NCBI GenBank assembly: GCA_028753945.1
Contig: JAPNXP010000001.1
Coordinates: 14,808,501-14,872,500, forward strand
Origin: Hexactinellida sp. DTS-2022
Lineage: Eukaryota > Porifera > Hexactinellida
Direction: 5' to 3'
DNA: 64,000 nucleotides
Below the pieces are notes generated by a model. The model searched no databases and was not told the DNA's origin. It was given only the letters and a program-made list of their open reading frames with translations. Both the position numbers and the translations under genes were made by a program. Positions 55,368-64,000 of this stretch are shown here, one piece after another; the first letter of the stretch is position 1; the number at the start of each line of letters is the position of its first letter.

Positions 55368-56489
55368 GCATCTCGTGGATTAATCTTATACTTTACTGAG
55401 TACACAAAAAATGTTATCTTAATTGTATCTCTACGTCCAGGCATGAGCGAGCAAAATGTATTCAACAAATTAATTTTCCCGACTTACGAGTAGTCCAAGT
55501 ACTGTATAGCAGGACTGTAGCACCGAAATTATAACCCGTCTGGATAAGGGATCCAGAGCGATCGTAGCGAGTGACTATAAGTGGGTTCCGGGTGGGTCCC
55601 TCCCTGAAAATTTGTTTTGGAACTCAATAGGCTCAATAATACTTACAGTGAATGAGACTCTAGTCCTACTAAACGAAAATCAAAGGAATAAGGTCAGAAA
55701 AGTGTGCTAATAAATTATTGTTGGGCTGCCTTGCAGAGATCTAAGTGGTAGAAGCTCAACAGGCAAAACGAACATCACCCTCATGCAAAACACTGGGTTT
55801 GCACGAATTGGGAGGGGGGGGTCGACTTTAGGAAAATGCATCCAGACTGGGTGCTACGGCCCTGTATAGCTCTTCGTTCATTGCGTCTGTTTCCTGTTTC
55901 CTTTCCTGCGACTTTGATAACGAATCGTATTTCTGTTGTCATTGATCTGTCATGAAAATTTGGCTTAGACCCGATTTTCGTAACATGTTTCTACTGAAAA
56001 TAGTTTTTCATCTTTTGGTCTTTAATTATTATAGGATTAGTTACTAGTTTCATACTCAGGTGGATTGAACACAAAGCAATGCTGCAATGGCGGGGCCCCA
56101 AGTCTTGATCGACGGTTATTCTATGACTTGCGATCTATTGCAAAGAATGCCCAAGCGAATATATATTCGGGGGTTTATCTAGGATTTTCTTGTCCGGAAC
56201 TGTATTTTTTTCGGTAATTTTTACGGCACCCTAAAGGTGTTATCCATAATACATGATCAGTATAATTCAATGATGCGGCATTATTTGAATGAGGTAAATT
56301 TGTACGGAACCCAAACAGGAGTTCATCCAGGTATTTCTGGGCCAGAAAACCTGGTCAGACACCGGCACCAAACTAAGTGCCAACCAGGTACCTAAATGGA
56401 ATCAAACTGCATGCACTTTGGCACCTCAGCCGATGCCTGACTGGCACCTAAAAGTTCCGGCCAGGTACCTGAAACCCGGAATATATTGC
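55368..56489. other. Intergenic, little recognised
   Basis: No frame. CAGGTA...CTGG words with GGCACC repeats at 56330-56470 may be a degraded MITE. Confidence 0.4.
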
Positions 56490-56575
56490 AACTAGCGCGC
56501 TTCGCTTGCTAAATGGCTTCGCGGCAGAACACAACCACACACCAACCGGCTTCGCGGTTGGGTGTGGTTTATATA
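56490..56575 (-). mobile_element. 3' end of CTAG-type Helitron-like family
   Basis: Minus-strand AACCACACCCAACCGCGAAG, hairpin, TTCTGCCGCGAAGC, ending GCGCGCTAG|TT. Similar to 39405-39480. Confidence 0.5.
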
Positions 56576-56583
56576 TCTATCTA

Positions 56584-57157
56584 TCTATATATTAAAAGAG
56601 GAATTGTTGTGTGTTTGTTTGTTTGTTTGTTTGTGTGTGTGTTTGTCCAGAATTAATTGGAAAGACTACGAGTCCCAGAAAGCTGAAAATTTGTATACAG
56701 GGGTAATTTTATACTGCGACAACGATCTATTGGTTTTTGAAGAGAAATATTCACATTTGAAGGTGACAAAATATGTTAGCCAATTAAATTCGAGGGTTTA
56801 TTAGTATGGATTAGCAGATTTCATCAATTAGTATAATTAGATTGTGCATAATAGAAATATTTTCTGAGGCTGCAATTTGATTGATTGAAAATAAATTCAT
56901 TTAACCAATCAATCATTAGTCTATTCTATTGCCTGTTTTTCTTTTAGTATTATTTTGATTCGAGCTTTCTTATCGTGCAACTGAAATTTATTGAGCTATT
57001 AAAGCTCATTATTAATGTGATTGCTTTTGGGGAGGGAAAGGCCGCGAAGCGGCCGTTAATTGTATCGCGTAGTGCTTAATACAAACGAACAAAATTCGCT
57101 TGGCGACTTTTGTGAGAGAGTGATCCGTCGCGAAGCGACCGAGACCGAAGGGCTCGT
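56584..57157 (+). mobile_element. Helitron-like element, subfamily II, first of a tandem triplet
   Basis: TCTATATATTAAAAGAGG start, GTTT/GT tract, TGTCCAGAATTAATTGG, unique body, tail hairpins GGCCGCGAAGCGGCC and GTCGCGAAGCGAC, end GGGCTCGT. Confidence 0.75.
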
Positions 57158-57177
57158 ATATAAAAAGAGGAATTGTT

Positions 57178-57222
<45 letters not shown>

Positions 57223-57733
57223 TCCAGAATTGATTGGAAAGACTACGAGTCCCAGAAAGCTGAAAAATTTTATACAGGGGTAATTTTGTACTGCGACAAC
57301 GATCTATTGGTTTTTGAAGAGAAATATTTACATTTGAAGGTGACAAAATATGTTGGCCAATTAAATTCGAGGGTTTGTTAGTATGGATTAGCAGAATTCA
57401 TCAATTAGTATAAATAGATTGTGCATAATAGAAATGTTTTCTGAGGCTCCAATTTGATTGATTGAAAATAAATTCATTTAACCAATCAATCATTTGTCTA
57501 TTCTATTGCCTGTTTTTCTTTTAGTATTATTTTGCTCGAGCTTTCTTATCGTGCAACTGAAATTTATTGAGCTATTAAAACTCATTATTAATGTGTTGCT
57601 TTTTGGGTAGGGAAAGGCCGCGAAGCGGCCGTTAATTGTATCGCGTAGTGCCTAACACGAACGAACAAAAGTCGCAAAGCGACTTTTGTGAGAGAGTGAT
57701 CCGTCGCGAAGCGACCGAGACCGAAGGGCTCGT
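57158..57733 (+). mobile_element. Helitron-like element, subfamily II, second of the triplet
   Basis: Starts directly after the previous GGGCTCGT (ATATAAAAAGAGGAATTG). Nearly identical to the first copy, ending again GGGCTCGT. Confidence 0.75.
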
Positions 57734-58660
57734 ATTATTAAATCTCGATTGTTGTGTGTTTGTTTGTTTGTTTGTTTGTCCGGATTGTATTAAGTGATGG
57801 GGGAATAGAAACCGCATTAATATATGAGAGATAAACTAACTGTCAAATGCTATAATAGGTAAACAAGTATGCTGAACACGAATTTCGCATTTATAAATTT
57901 ATAATATGAATATTTGTTGTTGTTTACACAAAAGGTAAACAAATTAATGAAAATTCAAAATCAAACCAGAAGTTAGCTTTTAACGGGTATTATAGGTAAA
58001 CAAGTATGCTGAACTCGAATTTCGTATTTAAAAATTTATAATATGAATATTTGTTGTTGTTGTTTACACAAAATAGGTAAACAAATTATTGAAAATTCAA
58101 AATCACCTTAGAAGTTAGCTTTCAAATGGTATTATAGGTAAACAAGTATGCTGAACACGAATTTCGTATTTAAAAATTTATAATATGAATATTTGTTGTT
58201 GTTGTTTACACAAAATAGGTAAACAAATTATTGAAAATTCAAAATCACCTTAGAAGTTAGCTTTCAAATGGTATTATAGGTAAACAAGCATGCTGAACAC
58301 GAATTTCGCTTTAAAAATTTATAATATTAATATTTGTTGTTGTTGTTTACACAAAATAGGTAAACAAATTAATGAAAATTAAAAATCAACCTAGAAGTTA
58401 GCTTTCAATGGGTATTATAACTAACAAGTGTGCTGAACACGAATTTCGCATTTATAAATTCTAATATGAGTATTTGTTGTTGTTGTTGTTTACACAAATA
58501 GCCTGAAATAGGTAAATAAATTAATGAAAATTCAAAATCATAACATCCCTTTCTACCATTTCCATGGTAGAAAATGTGAGGAGTAAGGCCGCACAGCGGC
58601 CGTTAACTTGAGGTGCGTAGCACCGATCTGTCGCAAAGCGACCGAGACCGAAGGGCTCGT
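57734..58660 (+). mobile_element. Helitron-like element, subfamily I, third of the triplet
   Basis: Begins ATTATTAAATCTCG immediately after the second copy. Five ~140-bp units follow, then the tail to GGGCTCGT at 58660. Confidence 0.78.
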
Positions 58661-58689
58661 TAATTATAAAGCTTAAATAAGCCTATATA

Positions 58690-58860
58690 GTCAAATTTAA
58701 CATTGTGAAATTTTAATGATCACGTCATCATGCGATAATGAGTTAGCATAGTGGCGATCTGGTTGAACCAACGTGTCCGCATCATTAATGTACATGTTCT
58801 ATTAAATTTTTAGATTTTTATCTTTTAAAGGGCGCGAATTATGTGCGATTAACGCTAGAA
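58690..58860 (-). repeat. Fragment of the 38952 family
   Basis: Minus strand matches the internal part near 39220-39370: GCGCGAATTATG... is present near 58830 and the TGACG/GTCATC block near 58725. Confidence 0.6.
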
Positions 58861-58975
58861 ATAAATAAAGCTAAGAATCAGACACTAACTACGGGTAATT
58901 ACGTATTAACATAATAAGAAAACTAAATAGTTAGTCAGTTAGGGAAGTTCTTTCAAATCAGATCTGTGATTGGAT

Positions 58976-60253
58976 CTATAATCCTACATGTTCTGCTTCT
59001 TGTATTTGTAGCGTGAATTCTATTTCTCCTCTCTCTGTTCTGAATCTGTCCTCGAAGAGGAGAGCTACAGGTATTGTAGCTATTTCAAATTCATTGGGGT
59101 GTTTTTCTTTCAATCTGAAACCTGGTTCTGGTCTTGGTTTGGGTTGTAGTTTCACAACAGCTGATTCATAAATGAGAGAATTGTTTTTGTTTACTTTATC
59201 TATTATTGTTAACTTTAATCTTCCTTCAAAAGGCCATTTTGCTAGTGGAGACATCATTTTGTTATATCCCATAATTATTGATACAAATATGGCTTCTTCT
59301 ATTGGCTTATCAAATACAAGTATTAGATTGATAAAACGCCATGAAATTTCAAATCTGGTTAATGACAACATCAAAACAAAGCTCCAATGCTTCAAAATTT
59401 TCTCTTTTATTCTATCTCGTAACACAATTGGATATGATAGACTCTCTATTATTGCTGTTTGCCTTTCAATTATATTACTCATTTGAGAAAATTGCTTTCC
59501 CAATCGTTCGAATTCATTGACAGCAAATAGTGTACTCATTTCCAGATGCTTTATTTCGTTTGTCTTGTTGTGTTCCTCCATTTCACATCTTTTAATCACT
59601 TCTTTGCATCCAAATCTCTCATGGCGACACTTCACTATTGTGTTGGGACAGTCTGTCTCGATGTGTGAGTCTGTTTGTTTCCGTCTGAGGTTAGCTCCAC
59701 AGCTGTTCGGACACAAAAGTTGGAATTCCAGACACGCTTCATAATGTCGCTTGAGGTCTCTGTACACTGTCTTGTTGAGACAATGCTCACAGCTGACTTC
59801 TCTGTTCAAACAATCGTTGCTACAGTGGTTATTCAGTTCACACCTTTTGAGAATAACTCCACAGGCATAGTCGCATTTAACTACGAATTCCCCACACACA
59901 TCTAGATGCGTCTCCATCTCAGATAGTGTAACATTCCATTTGCACCCTCTTGTTGCTAGGGGACAGTTTGCATTCAGTTGGGGTATTTTCTGTCTTGCTT
60001 TCATCATTGGACTTGCTTTCATCATCGAACATTCGGTACACATTTCACAAACACAAATCTGTTCCTCTCCTACCTGGCAAGCGCTACGCATAACTCCTTT
60101 GCATTGAGTGCAGACATAGAATTCTATTTCCATTTCATTCAATGTGTTAACTAACAAATCTTGTTTGTACCCCCCGAACTTCCCTTTACCGGTCTGTACC
60201 AGTATCAGTTGTTCTTTCGAGTCTATTGAGTTGTATGTCTTGCCTGTTGCCAT
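58976..60253 (-). CDS. TRAF-like protein
   Basis: 425 residues. Residues 48-80 have RING-like Cys pairs (CTQC, CVCEMC) but not a full C3HC4 set, so ligase activity is doubtful. Residues 95-235 contain successive TRAF-type zinc fingers (CPLATRGCKW, CDYACGVILKRC, CEHCLNKTVYRDLKRHYEAC, CPNSCGANLRR, CPNTIVKC). A short helical linker (HLEMSTLFAVNEFERLGKQF) leads to a C-terminal MATH/TRAF-like beta domain (about 285-420). Animal TRAFs are cytoplasmic adaptors of TNF/IL-1/Toll receptors; that role here is inferred from family only. A broken relative lies at 60415-60611. Confidence 0.85.
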   Translation of the reverse strand: MATGKTYNSIDSKEQLILVQTGKGKFGGYKQDLLVNTLNEMEIEFYVCTQCKGVMRSACQVGEEQICVCEMCTECSMMKASPMMKARQKIPQLNANCPLATRGCKWNVTLSEMETHLDVCGEFVVKCDYACGVILKRCELNNHCSNDCLNREVSCEHCLNKTVYRDLKRHYEACLEFQLLCPNSCGANLRRKQTDSHIETDCPNTIVKCRHERFGCKEVIKRCEMEEHNKTNEIKHLEMSTLFAVNEFERLGKQFSQMSNIIERQTAIIESLSYPIVLRDRIKEKILKHWSFVLMLSLTRFEISWRFINLILVFDKPIEEAIFVSIIMGYNKMMSPLAKWPFEGRLKLTIIDKVNKNNSLIYESAVVKLQPKPRPEPGFRLKEKHPNEFEIATIPVALLFEDRFRTERGEIEFTLQIQEAEHVGL

Positions 60254-60414
60254 TCAGAAGTGTTAATTATATAGAAAATACTTATTTATGTGTTTACTTG
60301 TACACAACACTTATACTTCAGTAAGATCTATCAACTTCTATTAACTCGGAATTGAATTTCAAGAATTCATTATCCCCGTTCATTTTTAAACAACTACCAA
60401 ACAGTTTGTACCAT

Positions 60415-60611
60415 AGTTAATAATGGTGTTGGGGCAATCTGTGTTAATGTGAGTCTTTAGCTTTTTCCGTTTGAAAAGTACCTCCACATTCATTCTGACA
60501 CACGAGAGGGAATTCCAGACAGTCATCTCCTCATAGTGCTTGGTTAAGTCCTTGAATAGGCAGTGCCGTTACAGTGCTCGCAGGTAACGTTGCGGTGTGT
60601 GCAGCCTATTA
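60415..60611 (-). pseudogene. TRAF zinc-finger relic
   Basis: In shifting minus-strand frames: a CEHC-like finger near 60580, KDLTKHYEE near 60540, and CPNTII near 60440, the same order as in the gene at 58976. It abuts a Helitron-like 5' fragment at 60612-60655, which probably truncated it. Confidence 0.65.
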
Positions 60612-60655
60612 ATTCTGGACAAACACACAAACAACAATTGTGTTTTTAATATAGA

Positions 60656-61177
60656 GGTAGATGATGTTCCAATAACAGTTTGTAATTATGAATTCAAAAC
60701 AGTTCTTCAAAAATGGATTTAATCTGGTTTCGGGTCGATGTGATCTAGTAATAACAACCAAATGAACAAATAGACTTATTCTCAATTCATTAAATATCCT
60801 AAGAAAACAGCTGACGACGAAATGTCCGGCGTGTTATGAGATGAGGCCACGACCTAGTATGACGACTAGTCGCTATGTTTACTTTAGGGATGTTATGTGG
60901 GTGATTTCGTCCCATCACAGGGACTCATCAGGAGTGTAACCCTCGACCACTCTTATTGCGCCTCGCAATATTATTGCTGATAGAGCAATTGCTATTAGGC
61001 GAACAATACTGTAGTGCAAATCTATAATTTTATAATTGGTATTTTGTAATGAAGTGCGCTATAGTGTAGCTGCTTATTACTGTAATTATAATGTGAACTA
61101 ATTGAATGGAGTTTGTTTATTAACAACTAAAGACAAACAAATAATACAAGAGTAATAAGAATAGTAGACTATAGCTG
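60656..61177. other. Intergenic
   Basis: Contains the block TTTCGTCCCATCACAGGGAC...GTAACCCTC (60905-60955), also present at 51035-51085. Otherwise nothing recognised. Confidence 0.5.
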
Positions 61178-62695
61178 TCAGAGTCTCTGTATGCAGTTGT
61201 TCTCTTTCATATCACAGTACGTTATATAGCCTGTTGACTCTAAGAATAGTCCTGTCGGTCTGGAGATCTGACACAGCCCTGTTCCCTCCTCGAGGATGCT
61301 CTCTATGTACACACCTTCTGTGTCAAACACCTTTATGGCGTTGTCCCAAAAGTCTGAGATGTAGAATCTCATCTCCCCCGTGACTCCATTAGTGTAGATA
61401 GCAAAGTGGTACGCCTCTGTAATCTGATCTTCTGTTATTACGGACCTAATGAGTTCTCCTTCGAAGGAGAATATCTGGAGAGGAGACGGAGACCCCGTGA
61501 AGAGACAAACTATGACATCAGTGGCAGCAGTAATGTCCTGCAACCATGGATATCTGCTCCCTTTCTTGTGGCTGGTCTCGTAGCGTATAACCTGCAGAGG
61601 GTACTCTCTTTCTACCCTCTTGGTGTACGCGTTAATCAGCAGCAGACTCGGTGCTACAGTCCCCACATAGAGATTATCATCATTGCTTGCTGTGCAGCTT
61701 ATCTGCGGGATAACGATTCGAGTCTTGCGTTGCATTTGAATAATTTCAGAACCGTTCCATGTCAATGTAAATGATAGCAATACATCTTTGTAGCTTACAT
61801 ATAGGGATCCCTTGAAGTAGGTTAGTGACACAGGAGTATCGTAATCGTCGCCATAAAAGGAACCCATGCATGCTAGATCACTTTTCCCGTACCGTGATAC
61901 TCTATGTCCGTATCCGTCTGCTACCAACACTGTACCTCTAACTACAACAACAGAAGCTGGTGTGACTAAATTAATCACCCAATCCGCTCCTCTATCAATG
62001 CCAGATGCCGTGGGTATGTTTCTCTCTTCCATTGGCGGAGCTGTTAGAATTGGAATATTAAGAGTGTGAATGGCTACCGAAGGAATATCGATTCTGTTGT
62101 TGAAAAAGTGTCGTATTCTTCTAAGAACAATGTCGTATATTGTCTTCAGCAGCACATCATCTTGGTTCTTATCAACAAGGTACTCGAGGCTCCGTGCGTC
62201 TTTGTACAGATCTCTCAGTTCTGTGAAAGCGAAGTTTACTATCTCCTCAATTCTCAAATAAGAACCCTCAAACCATTTAAGATGTCTTTCCTTATCACTC
62301 GCATTAGTATCTTCTAGCTTTCGAATCGCTAATGCAGTCTCTGTATTTACCCTATTTAGTCGTGTCTCGTATTCTTGACGGGATATCCCCCCGGGCAGTA
62401 GGTCCCTATCGGACAGGTTCAGAGGTCTCATGTCCTCCTCTATTCCGGGATGCACGAAGAATATAAATTCTCCTTCTATCATGTGTGTCAGCCCCTGTCT
62501 CATGTAATCTGAACACCAGGGCTCCGGTATGGGGTAGGTTCTTAACTTTAGAATCTCAACTTGCAGTTGTTTGATCAGTGACTGGTACTTGTTGATAACA
62601 TTATCCCATATTATTGCCGGGAGAAAGTTATTAGTTGGGTGTTCTTTACTACGCTGACTCTTTTTTATTTTCTCCTTAGCAGTTTCACTCCACAT
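61178..62695 (-). CDS. Beta-propeller (NHL-like) protein, C-terminal part
   Basis: 505 residues from the first Met, but the frame is open upstream of it to about 62822 (...NIFINKCFPNEFRDSIFL), so this Met is not the true start. Residues 1-230 are mostly helical. Residues 240-505 form blades with VLVADGYGHRVSRYG, MRFYISDFWDNAIKVF and ICQISRPTGLFLES-type signatures, close to NHL repeats. It most likely continues the coiled-coil frame at 62746-63249 after a one-base shift. Distantly related in plan to the four NHL copies. Confidence 0.7.
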   Translation of the reverse strand: MWSETAKEKIKKSQRSKEHPTNNFLPAIIWDNVINKYQSLIKQLQVEILKLRTYPIPEPWCSDYMRQGLTHMIEGEFIFFVHPGIEEDMRPLNLSDRDLLPGGISRQEYETRLNRVNTETALAIRKLEDTNASDKERHLKWFEGSYLRIEEIVNFAFTELRDLYKDARSLEYLVDKNQDDVLLKTIYDIVLRRIRHFFNNRIDIPSVAIHTLNIPILTAPPMEERNIPTASGIDRGADWVINLVTPASVVVVRGTVLVADGYGHRVSRYGKSDLACMGSFYGDDYDTPVSLTYFKGSLYVSYKDVLLSFTLTWNGSEIIQMQRKTRIVIPQISCTASNDDNLYVGTVAPSLLLINAYTKRVEREYPLQVIRYETSHKKGSRYPWLQDITAATDVIVCLFTGSPSPLQIFSFEGELIRSVITEDQITEAYHFAIYTNGVTGEMRFYISDFWDNAIKVFDTEGVYIESILEEGTGLCQISRPTGLFLESTGYITYCDMKENNCIQRL

Positions 62696-62745
62696 GATCA
62701 GGGTAGGTAGCGTATATAGCTTGGGCTCGGCTAGTGTGCTGTCTA

Positions 62746-63249
62746 TTAGGAATATGCTATCTCTGAATTCATTTGGGAAACACTTGTTAATGAAGATATT
62801 CGTAATTTCCTGATTTGGGAATCAAACTTTTCTAATAGAGTTTGTTTTATGGATTCCTTCATACTTTTGTTCAACTTAAACTTTTCAATCAATTCATTTG
62901 CTCTCATAAGTGGTATTCCCATTTTTTTAAGTTCTTCATTTGTTTCTACATATTCTAGCTGTGAACACATCTTATCCATATCACGAGTAGCACTCGCTAT
63001 ATCTCTGTACAGCAGTATTGTCAGTCGATAGCTATCCTCTATAGAAGCTCGTGTCTGCTCTGACAGTATGGCAGCCTTTTTGCTGTACAGTGTATTTATT
63101 TCTAATTTAAACCCATCGCATAATTCTTCCATTCCTTCCGAACCAATTTCAGTTATGTCAATGGATTTAATCTCTCTCAGTCTCTGTTCGTACTGAACAA
63201 TCAGCTTCTCTGCTTTAGCATTTAATTTGGAACTTTGTTGTGTTGCCAT
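62746..63249 (-). CDS. Coiled-coil N-terminal part of the same gene
   Basis: 167 residues from MATQQSSKLNAKAEK, helical throughout with heptads (IVQYEQRLREIK). In this frame it reads on to LLEKFDSQIRK and then runs into chance sequence. The other frame opens at 62822 with FPNQEITNIFINKC. One missing base near 62815-62830 explains both. Either a young pseudogene, a sequencing error, or a shift. ATG choice: first Met, matching the MA- start of the related NHL proteins. Confidence 0.65.
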   Translation of the reverse strand: MATQQSSKLNAKAEKLIVQYEQRLREIKSIDITEIGSEGMEELCDGFKLEINTLYSKKAAILSEQTRASIEDSYRLTILLYRDIASATRDMDKMCSQLEYVETNEELKKMGIPLMRANELIEKFKLNKSMKESIKQTLLEKFDSQIRKLRISSLTSVSQMNSEIAYS

Positions 63250-63447
63250 TTGTTTTATTTTCAGTTTTGTTTAAGTTTTGTTTCCTATTCTATCTCTCTA
63301 GTATATTTATATGTTTCAACTAGACTAGGAAACATGTTAGTTTCAATGACTTAATACAGAAAGATAGTAGGTATCATATATTGAAAGTTTGTATTCACAT
63401 TATTTTATTCTTTAAAACTGTATTCATTTTGAGTCTCCATGCTCGGC

Positions 63448-63780
63448 CATACCTGCCAACCGTACAGGGATTCCCTGTACAGTACAGGGATTTTAACCAT
63501 TTTGGCTGGACCGTACAGGGATTTTTAAATTTGTACAGGGTTTTTAGATAGAGAAAAATTCTTGATTGTGAGTCTATTAAAATACCTAAACATGTCTACA
63601 GCATGTAGATATAGCATCTGTTCCTATTCGAGCATACAGGGATTCCCTGTACAGTCTATATAACTAATGTTTTCACCTTTACAAGAAAGATTTTTGGGGG
63701 TGTACAGGGATTTTGGCCAATGTACAGGGGGAAATAGGAGCCTCGTACAGGGATATGTCTCAAATAAGTTGGCAGGTATG
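63448..63780. mobile_element. hAT-like MITE with TACAGGGATTTT words
   Basis: CATACCTGCCAAC and GTTGGCAGGTATG are inverted. TGTACAGGGATTTT-type words recur about ten times inside. Flanks share only TGCTC, so the TSD is weak. Confidence 0.7.
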
Positions 63781-63904
63781 TGCTCCATTGCTTATATAGA
63801 AAGTGTATTAGTTACTGATTTCATATAGAAAGTGTATTATATACTTATTTCATATTGAAAGTATTTATTTGTGAAACTAAAAGAAAGCAGTTGTTCTTTT
63901 GAAA

Positions 63905-64000
63905 CAGAAAAGCGCAATTGTTGTGTTTGTTTGTGTGTTTGTCCAGAATTAATTGGAAAGACTACGAGTCCCAGAAAGCTGAAAAATTGTATACAGGGGT
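63905..64000 (+). mobile_element. Helitron-like element, subfamily II, cut by window end
   Basis: GCAATTGTTGTGTTTGTTTG, TGTCCAGAATTAATTGGAAA and GACTACGAGTCCCAGAAAGC match 56584 onward. Confidence 0.7.

Noticed and set aside
56562..57381. Frames with CVCVCVCV or Thr-His runs
   Set aside because: Translations of GT/GTTT microsatellites at Helitron-like 5' ends.
59172..59905. Plus-strand frames opposite the TRAF-like gene
   Set aside because: Antisense shadows of a well-supported gene.

Overview
This window is eukaryotic and, from its gene content, metazoan. It is AT-rich and dominated by DNA transposons. It has a spliced P-element/THAP transposase with a 62-bp intron, TRAF-type zinc fingers, coiled-coil/NHL proteins, and hAT, MULE, PIF/Harbinger, Tc1/mariner, DIRS and Helitron-like elements. 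There are no operons or bacterial signals. The four-copy coiled-coil/NHL family plus a TRAF-like gene resemble lineage-expanded families I associate with sponges, perhaps a glass sponge. That placement is recollection and inference, unchecked against any database.

Layout. 1-0.8 kb: Mutator-like transposase fragment ending in a 21-bp repeat. 1.7-4.3 kb: complete hAT transposon with an 8-bp target duplication (TSD). 4.3-6 kb: Helitron-like elements with internal ~141-bp repeats. 6.1-7.1 kb: 115-bp tandem array. 7.3-9.4 kb: three short hAT-type elements. 9.4-12.1 kb: little recognisable. 12.2-13.6 kb: 1.4-kb element with 8-bp TSD. 13.65-14.94 kb: spliced hypothetical gene fragment. 15-18 kb: MITEs. 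18.4-23.2 kb: tandemly duplicated repeat field with a Tc1-type insertion and its empty-site twin. 23.4-25.6 kb: MULE relic with FLYWCH and RING modules. 26-27.2 kb: NHL copy 1. 27.4-30.3 kb: DIRS-like retroelement relic. 30.4-38.9 kb: nested block holding a decayed and an intact P-like transposon. 39-41.9 kb: inverted-repeat element and NHL pseudogene copy 2. 42.1-44.1 kb: Harbinger relic split by a MITE and a Helitron. 44.8-46.8 kb: large Helitron-like element. 47.8-48.9 kb: four elements nested one inside another. 49-52.6 kb: NHL copies 3 and 4, head to head. 52.7-55.4 kb: second complete hAT transposon. 56.6-58.7 kb: three Helitron-like elements head to tail. 59-63.3 kb: TRAF-like gene, TRAF relic, and a coiled-coil/beta-propeller gene broken by one frameshift. 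The end holds a MITE and the start of another Helitron-like element.

The likely host genes are the NHL copies, the TRAF-like gene and the propeller gene; these families are adaptor or ubiquitin-ligase-like in animals. Everything else is mobile DNA at different ages. Three transposases look intact (two hAT, one P-like). Many insertions can be ordered in time because their TSDs, empty sites or restored reading frames are visible.
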